Shown in pieces: positions 5,118 to 7,973 of a stretch of 7,973 nucleotides of DNA. The DNA lies in contig JAFYIW010000209.1 in assembly GCA_017538465.1 (NCBI GenBank), positions 1-7,973 on the forward strand, given 5' to 3'. The position numbers and the translations under genes are program-made. The DNA comes from Victivallales bacterium (GTDB taxonomy: Bacteria > Verrucomicrobiota > Lentisphaeria > Oligosphaerales > Oligosphaeraceae). The notes below the pieces were generated by a model, which was given only the letters and a program-made list of their open reading frames with translations, was not told where the DNA came from and ran no database searches. The stretch's first letter is position 1; each line of letters opens with the position of its first letter.

Positions 5118-5783
5118 ATGAGCTTCATTTTCAAATGTCCATATTGCCAGCAACCGATGACTTGCGAGGATGGCTGGGATGGTCTTCAGGCCCAGTGTCC
5201 CAAGTGCGGCAAGGATGTCACCCTGCGCAAGAAGGCCATGCCAATTTTGACTCCAGAGCCTCAGCCTGAACAACAAGTCATTCCCCCATTGCAGGAGAGT
5301 TCGACACCACCAATGCCTTCCGGGCCAACGGACGATGTCCCGGCCGAGCCGGATTTCCTGTTCATCTGCCCGGAGTGCGGCAGTCCCGTCATATTGCCTG
5401 CCAACAAACAGGGCAAACCTCATATCTGCCAATTCTGCGGCGAGGAGGTCATCGCTCTTCCAAGCACCACCCGGAAATGCCCGTCCTGCGGCGAGACCAT
5501 CAAGATAGCGGCCACCATCTGCAAGAAATGCCACAAGCCGGTCCCGCCGATTATTCCTAGAAATACAACTCCTCGAAACACAGTAGTTGTAAATGAGGAA
5601 GCGAAAATCGGGAAACAAACAGATGTTGAACAACCGAAGCCGACGCCACGGGGACACTTTGAAAATCCCCCGAAGAAGAAAACAAAAACATCTTTAATTA
5701 CATGGATCATTGCTTTGATTGTGGGGTTAGTTGCTATCGGATCGTTCCTTCGTGGTGCTTTGCAGGCCTTGACAGCTAAATAG
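5118..5783 (+). CDS. Zinc-ribbon protein with one C-terminal transmembrane helix
   Basis: Function unknown. The start is ATG 5118, not the upstream GTG at 5100: GGAGG at 5108-5112 sits 5 nt before it, and the product then begins 'MSFIFKCPYC', matching the paralog downstream. The 221 residues hold Cys pairs C7/C10 with C27/C30, C84/C87 with C104/C107, and C121/C124 with C135/C138, which read as three zinc-ribbon (rubredoxin-knuckle) modules. The stretch between the first and second ribbons is proline- and glutamate-rich and looks flexible. A helix at about 193-212 ('LITWIIALIVGLVAIGSFLR') ends the protein, so the ribbons probably face the cytoplasm with the tail in the membrane. Residues 78-147 are nearly identical to the next gene, so the two arose by duplication. 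It lies 70 bp upstream of that gene on the same strand, likely co-transcribed. Confidence 0.8.
   Translation: MSFIFKCPYCQQPMTCEDGWDGLQAQCPKCGKDVTLRKKAMPILTPEPQPEQQVIPPLQESSTPPMPSGPTDDVPAEPDFLFICPECGSPVILPANKQGKPHICQFCGEEVIALPSTTRKCPSCGETIKIAATICKKCHKPVPPIIPRNTTPRNTVVVNEEAKIGKQTDVEQPKPTPRGHFENPPKKKTKTSLITWIIALIVGLVAIGSFLRGALQALTAK
5349..5558 (+). repeat. Duplicated zinc-ribbon coding segment, copy 1 (copy 2 at about 6178-6387)
   Basis: About 210 bp of the first zinc-ribbon gene, offset by 829 bp, recur in the second. Long stretches are identical, for example TTCTGCGGCGAGGAGGTCAT and GCGAGACCATCAAGATAGCG. Protein identity is especially high from 'CQFCGEEVIALPSTTR' through 'KPVPPI', while sequence on both sides has diverged. 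This suggests recent duplication, gene conversion, or strong constraint on this double ribbon. Confidence 0.85.
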
Positions 5784-5853
5784 TGTTTTTGCCCCACGCT
5801 GAGCCTTTCCATTTGATGTAAAGAAACACCAATACAAGACAGGAGAACACACC

Positions 5854-7080
5854 ATGAGTTTTACTTTTCATTGTCCACATTGCAAAGCAGAAATCACCGC
5901 CGAGGAGTCCTGGATTGGCGCTACGGCGGCGTGCCCGGCCTGCGGGAAACAAGTGACTGTGGGGAAAGACCCGGTACCTCAAGTGGCTTCACCTGCAGCC
6001 CAGCCGGTCTCATCGGAACCCCAGTCTCAAGGCGGCACCTTCACCTTCCCCTGCGCAAACTGCCAGGCAGAAATCACCGCACAGGAGGCCTGGCGGGGGA
6101 AATCCATGAATTGCCCCGGTTGCGGCGCCAAGAATCGCATCCCGCTGGCGGGGGAGGTGCCGCCGCCGGCGGCCAAGCCGGACTTCCTGTTCATCTGCCC
6201 GGAGTGCGACAGCCCAACCATGTTGCCCGCCGACAAGGAGGGGCAGTCCCATACCTGCCAGTTCTGCGGCGAGGAGGTCATCGCCCTTCCCAGTACCACC
6301 CGGAGATGCCCTTCTTGCGGCGAGACCATCAAGATAGCGGCCGCCATCTGCAAGAAATGCCGCAAGCCGGTCCCGCCAATCATGCCTCAACGCCCCGCCT
6401 CAGCCTCCGGACCGCGCGCGGCGGCTCCCGGCAAGTCTTCCTATAGCACTGCGAACAACTATGCCGGATCGAATGGCTATTCCGGTGCGCCGGTTCGGCC
6501 GGTCGGAATGACTATGGCCGAAGGATTGCCGGAATTGCCGGTGCCCAATCCGGATCTTCGCCACCAGATAGAGGAACTCTGGGCAAAGACCAAAACATGG
6601 TTCTTTGGTCTCATAGGCAGCCTGGTGGTTTTGAGTCTGTTGGGAATTATCACAGTGGTTAGCGGAAATAAAGAAGGCGCCGGCGTTTTGGGTGTCATAT
6701 CACTTATGGCCGGCATCTTCTTATTGGTCGCGGCGGTTTTTTTCCTCATCAATTTCATCAAGCTGTTCTATCGGTACTGGACATACCTTGGCACGGGGAG
6801 CAGCACAACCCCAGGCCAGATGGTGGGCTTCTGCTTCATCCCATTTTTTTGCCTCTATTGGAACTTCATCGCCATCTGGGGATTGGCCAAGCGGCTGAAA
6901 GCGGGCGGCTGCGAGAATGTCGATCCCAACATGGCGCTTGTGCTGTGCATCCTTGCCTGCTGTGGGCTTCTTTACTTGGTTCCCTTCCTTGGGACGGTCG
7001 TTCAAATCGCCCAGTGCGTTTTCTTCCTCATTGTCTTCAGGCAATTCTACCAGGCTTTTTCGGGGGATGCCCAGGCTTGA
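5854..7080 (+). CDS. Multi-zinc-ribbon integral membrane protein with a 'TTPG...FIPFF.LYW' domain
   Basis: Function unknown. ATG 5854 is preceded by AGGAG (5841-5845) at 8 nt. Of 408 residues, the first ~180 carry four ribbon modules: C7/C10-C27/C30, C67/C70-C87/C90, C115/C118-C135/C138 and C152/C155-C166/C169. The first two are internal repeats of one another ('AEITAEESW' and 'AEITAQEAW'). A low-complexity linker (about 181-225) leads to four hydrophobic segments near 250-270, 276-305, 322-345 and 361-395. The segment 'TTPGQMVGFCFIPFFCLYW' (318-336) matches a motif I associate with uncharacterised membrane domains common in Verrucomicrobia/Planctomycetes-type bacteria. A cytoplasmic zinc-binding head on a membrane anchor is the natural reading. 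The gene sits between its shorter paralog and a lipoprotein gene on the same strand. Confidence 0.82.
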   Translation: MSFTFHCPHCKAEITAEESWIGATAACPACGKQVTVGKDPVPQVASPAAQPVSSEPQSQGGTFTFPCANCQAEITAQEAWRGKSMNCPGCGAKNRIPLAGEVPPPAAKPDFLFICPECDSPTMLPADKEGQSHTCQFCGEEVIALPSTTRRCPSCGETIKIAAAICKKCRKPVPPIMPQRPASASGPRAAAPGKSSYSTANNYAGSNGYSGAPVRPVGMTMAEGLPELPVPNPDLRHQIEELWAKTKTWFFGLIGSLVVLSLLGIITVVSGNKEGAGVLGVISLMAGIFLLVAAVFFLINFIKLFYRYWTYLGTGSSTTPGQMVGFCFIPFFCLYWNFIAIWGLAKRLKAGGCENVDPNMALVLCILACCGLLYLVPFLGTVVQIAQCVFFLIVFRQFYQAFSGDAQA

Positions 7081-7141
7081 TTGCGTTGCAACAACCCACT
7101 GGCTCAATTGGCAAAACGAAACAAATTCGTAAGTTCATCAC

Positions 7142-7170
7142 GGGAGGACGCGCAGGAGCGCGGCCCTTCC
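7142..7170. repeat. GC-rich hairpin repeat in the leader of the lipoprotein gene, copy A
   Basis: GGGAGGACGCGCAGGAGCGC begins the element. CGCGC (7149-7153) and GCGCG (7158-7162) close an AGGA loop, and the GGGAGG / CCTTCC bases extend it imperfectly. A closely related element lies at 7921-7949, and both are followed by CAACAAC-type sequence. No T-tract follows, so it is not a standard intrinsic terminator. The gap 7081-7210 otherwise holds only the leader and a weak TTGGCA (7108) - 16 bp - TAAGTT (7130) promoter-like pair. Confidence 0.6.
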
Positions 7171-7210
7171 GCTATGATACCACGCAACAACAAACAACAA
7201 GGAAAACACA

Positions 7211-7714
7211 ATGAAAAAGCATTTTTGCATGTTCTCTGCCATTATGCTGGCGGCGGCTCTGGTCCTGACTGGCTGCGGTTCCGATTCAGCCAAGGACGAT
7301 GACGAGGCTTCCGACTCCCCAAAGAAAGAAGCCAAGGCAAAGGAGCCCGATTCCCCCTTGGCCGTCGCCAAGGCATATGTTGCGGCCGTTTACGATTTTG
7401 ACAATTTTGATTTGGATAAAGTAACTAGCTATCTAACGGGTGAAATGAAAGAGGAGATTGAAAGCGAGTTTGAATCGTTCAACACTGCCTCAGAGGAAGA
7501 AAAGAAAGAAAAACTGATGCAGGGAAAGGAAAGTATGCAGAGGAAACCCATAACCTGGACTTGGGGAGAAGAAACGATTGACGGCGACACCGCCACCGTC
7601 AAAGCCATGCGTGAAAGAAAGTTTAGTGATGGCCACATAAAGCAGACAGAAACAACCTGGGAGTTTGTCAAGATTGATGGCCAATGGAAGATAAAAAAGC
7701 TCGGGAAAATTTGA
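7211..7714 (+). CDS. Small lipoprotein, DUF4878-like (NTF2-like fold suspected)
   Basis: Probably exported and lipid-anchored, role unknown. AAGGA at 7199-7203 precedes ATG 7211. The 167 residues start with a type II signal peptide: Lys-Lys, a hydrophobic stretch, and the lipobox 'LTGC' with the acylated cysteine at 22. An acidic and lysine-rich linker follows (about 23-48). The folded part begins 'SPLAVAKAYVAAVYDFDNFD' and ends 'WEFVKIDGQWKIKKLGKI'. That pattern of an N-terminal helix about workload-like 'A.AY' residues and a final 'DG.WKI' strand is typical of DUF4878-type small lipoproteins. The central 'ASEEEKKEKL' region is strongly charged. It lies 130 bp after the membrane protein, same strand, so it may share the transcript or use its own promoter. 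Lipoprotein status is firm, and the domain call is from pattern recognition only. Confidence 0.8.
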   Translation: MKKHFCMFSAIMLAAALVLTGCGSDSAKDDDEASDSPKKEAKAKEPDSPLAVAKAYVAAVYDFDNFDLDKVTSYLTGEMKEEIESEFESFNTASEEEKKEKLMQGKESMQRKPITWTWGEETIDGDTATVKAMRERKFSDGHIKQTETTWEFVKIDGQWKIKKLGKI

Positions 7715-7735
7715 CAAGATTTGGTTGACGAGGAC

Positions 7736-7829
7736 TAGTGTGGTGTTTGCCAAATCCGTTCCATGATGTTGCAGGCATTCTCGAGCGTTCTTGCGCGACT
7801 GCGTCAGGAATTTAACAAGCACCACACTA
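7736..7829. mobile_element. MITE-like element: 90-bp core with terminal inverted repeats in a CTAG site, TA duplicated
   Basis: GTGTGGTGTTTG (7738-7749) and CAAGCACCACAC (7816-7827) are inverted repeats with one mismatch, bounding a 90-bp core with no coding capacity. Each side is flanked by TA (7736-7737, 7828-7829) within CTA...TAG. Removing the core plus one TA gives GAGGACTAGGAATGG, an intact CTAG. IS630/Tc1-mariner transposons insert at TA, and IS630 is known to favour CTAG, so a non-autonomous element of that type fits. It could instead be only a 3'-UTR hairpin of the lipoprotein transcript. Confidence 0.5.
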
Positions 7830-7861
7830 GGAATGGTTCCAGATTTCCCATGCTTTTTAGT

Positions 7862-7895
7862 TTGAAGAAAGTAAAGGGAATTATATACTTTACTT
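7862..7895 (+). promoter_or_regulatory. Promoter-like sequence under an inverted repeat, probably for a gene beyond the window
   Basis: TTGAAG (7862-7867) is followed by TATACT (7884-7889) with 16 bp between, four and five of six matches to the sigma-70 consensus. An 8-bp inverted repeat, AAGTAAAG (7869-7876) / CTTTACTT (7888-7895), covers the spacer and -10, as an operator would. Transcripts starting near 7896 would carry the GC hairpin at 7921. No downstream ORF is visible inside the window. Confidence 0.35.
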
Positions 7896-7920
7896 GAAGA
7901 ACAAATCTGGAGACGAAAGA

Positions 7921-7949
7921 GGGAGGGCGCGCTGGAGCGCGGCCCTCCC
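7921..7949. repeat. GC-rich hairpin repeat, copy B
   Basis: GGGAGGGCGCGC (7921-7932) pairs with GCGCG-G-CCCTCCC (7937-7949, with one unpaired G or C) around a TGGA loop, giving about 12 bp. It is the near-perfect form of the hairpin at 7142-7170. The T-run of a terminator is missing. It lies in a stretch without genes (7715-7973) and is probably in the leader of the next gene. Confidence 0.7.
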
Positions 7950-7973
7950 ACATCACCAACAACGATTGTCCAA

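Noticed and set aside
1..7973. tRNA and rRNA genes
   Set aside because: I looked for the T-loop GTTCRANNC pattern with a matching acceptor stem and for rRNA-like stretches and saw none. A tRNAscan run on both strands would settle it.

Overview
The window looks like a chromosomal segment from a PVC-superphylum bacterium, most like a Lentisphaerae/Victivallales or related lineage. This is inferred from gene content, not from a marker gene. The supporting features are an ECF sigma factor coupled to a Ser/Thr kinase that carries a formylglycine-generating-enzyme-like (SUMF1) domain, a membrane protein with a 'TTPG...GF.FIPFF.LYW' segment of a type I associate with these phyla, zinc-ribbon paralogs, and short tandem repeats between genes. 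Coding regions are mostly GC-rich, and the large intergenic region (about 4115-5117) is AT-richer.

Layout. (1) 2-604 (+): the C-terminal 200 residues of a class III PLP aminotransferase, cut by the window edge. (2) 605-748: a convergent intergenic gap filled by a ~131-bp imperfect palindrome with a 9-bp tandem repeat inside. (3) 4114 to 749 (-): a two-gene unit. An ECF-like sigma factor overlaps by 7 nt the start of a kinase / transmembrane / SUMF1-like / possible C-type-lectin-like receptor gene. The receptor gene is split by a one-base frame change at a run of five C's, so two overlapping open frames are seen. (4) 4115-5117: about 1 kb with no convincing gene. It holds two 17-bp direct repeats upstream of the sigma gene, two 34-bp direct repeats that are each partly palindromic, several hairpins and two weak candidate ORFs. 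(5) 5118-7714 (+): three co-directional genes. Two are paralogous zinc-ribbon membrane proteins sharing a strongly conserved segment, and the third is a small lipoprotein resembling the DUF4878 type. (6) 7715-7973: no gene. It holds a 90-bp MITE-like element that appears inserted in a CTAG site with TA duplication, a promoter-like sequence under an inverted repeat, and a GC-rich hairpin related to one ahead of the lipoprotein gene.

How the genes may work together (inference). The sigma/kinase pair is probably a signalling module: a membrane-anchored kinase with a non-cytoplasmic sensor domain, translationally coupled to an alternative sigma factor. The zinc-ribbon pair and the lipoprotein look like a small envelope-associated cluster of unknown role. 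No CRISPR array, tRNA, rRNA or complete transposase gene was seen.
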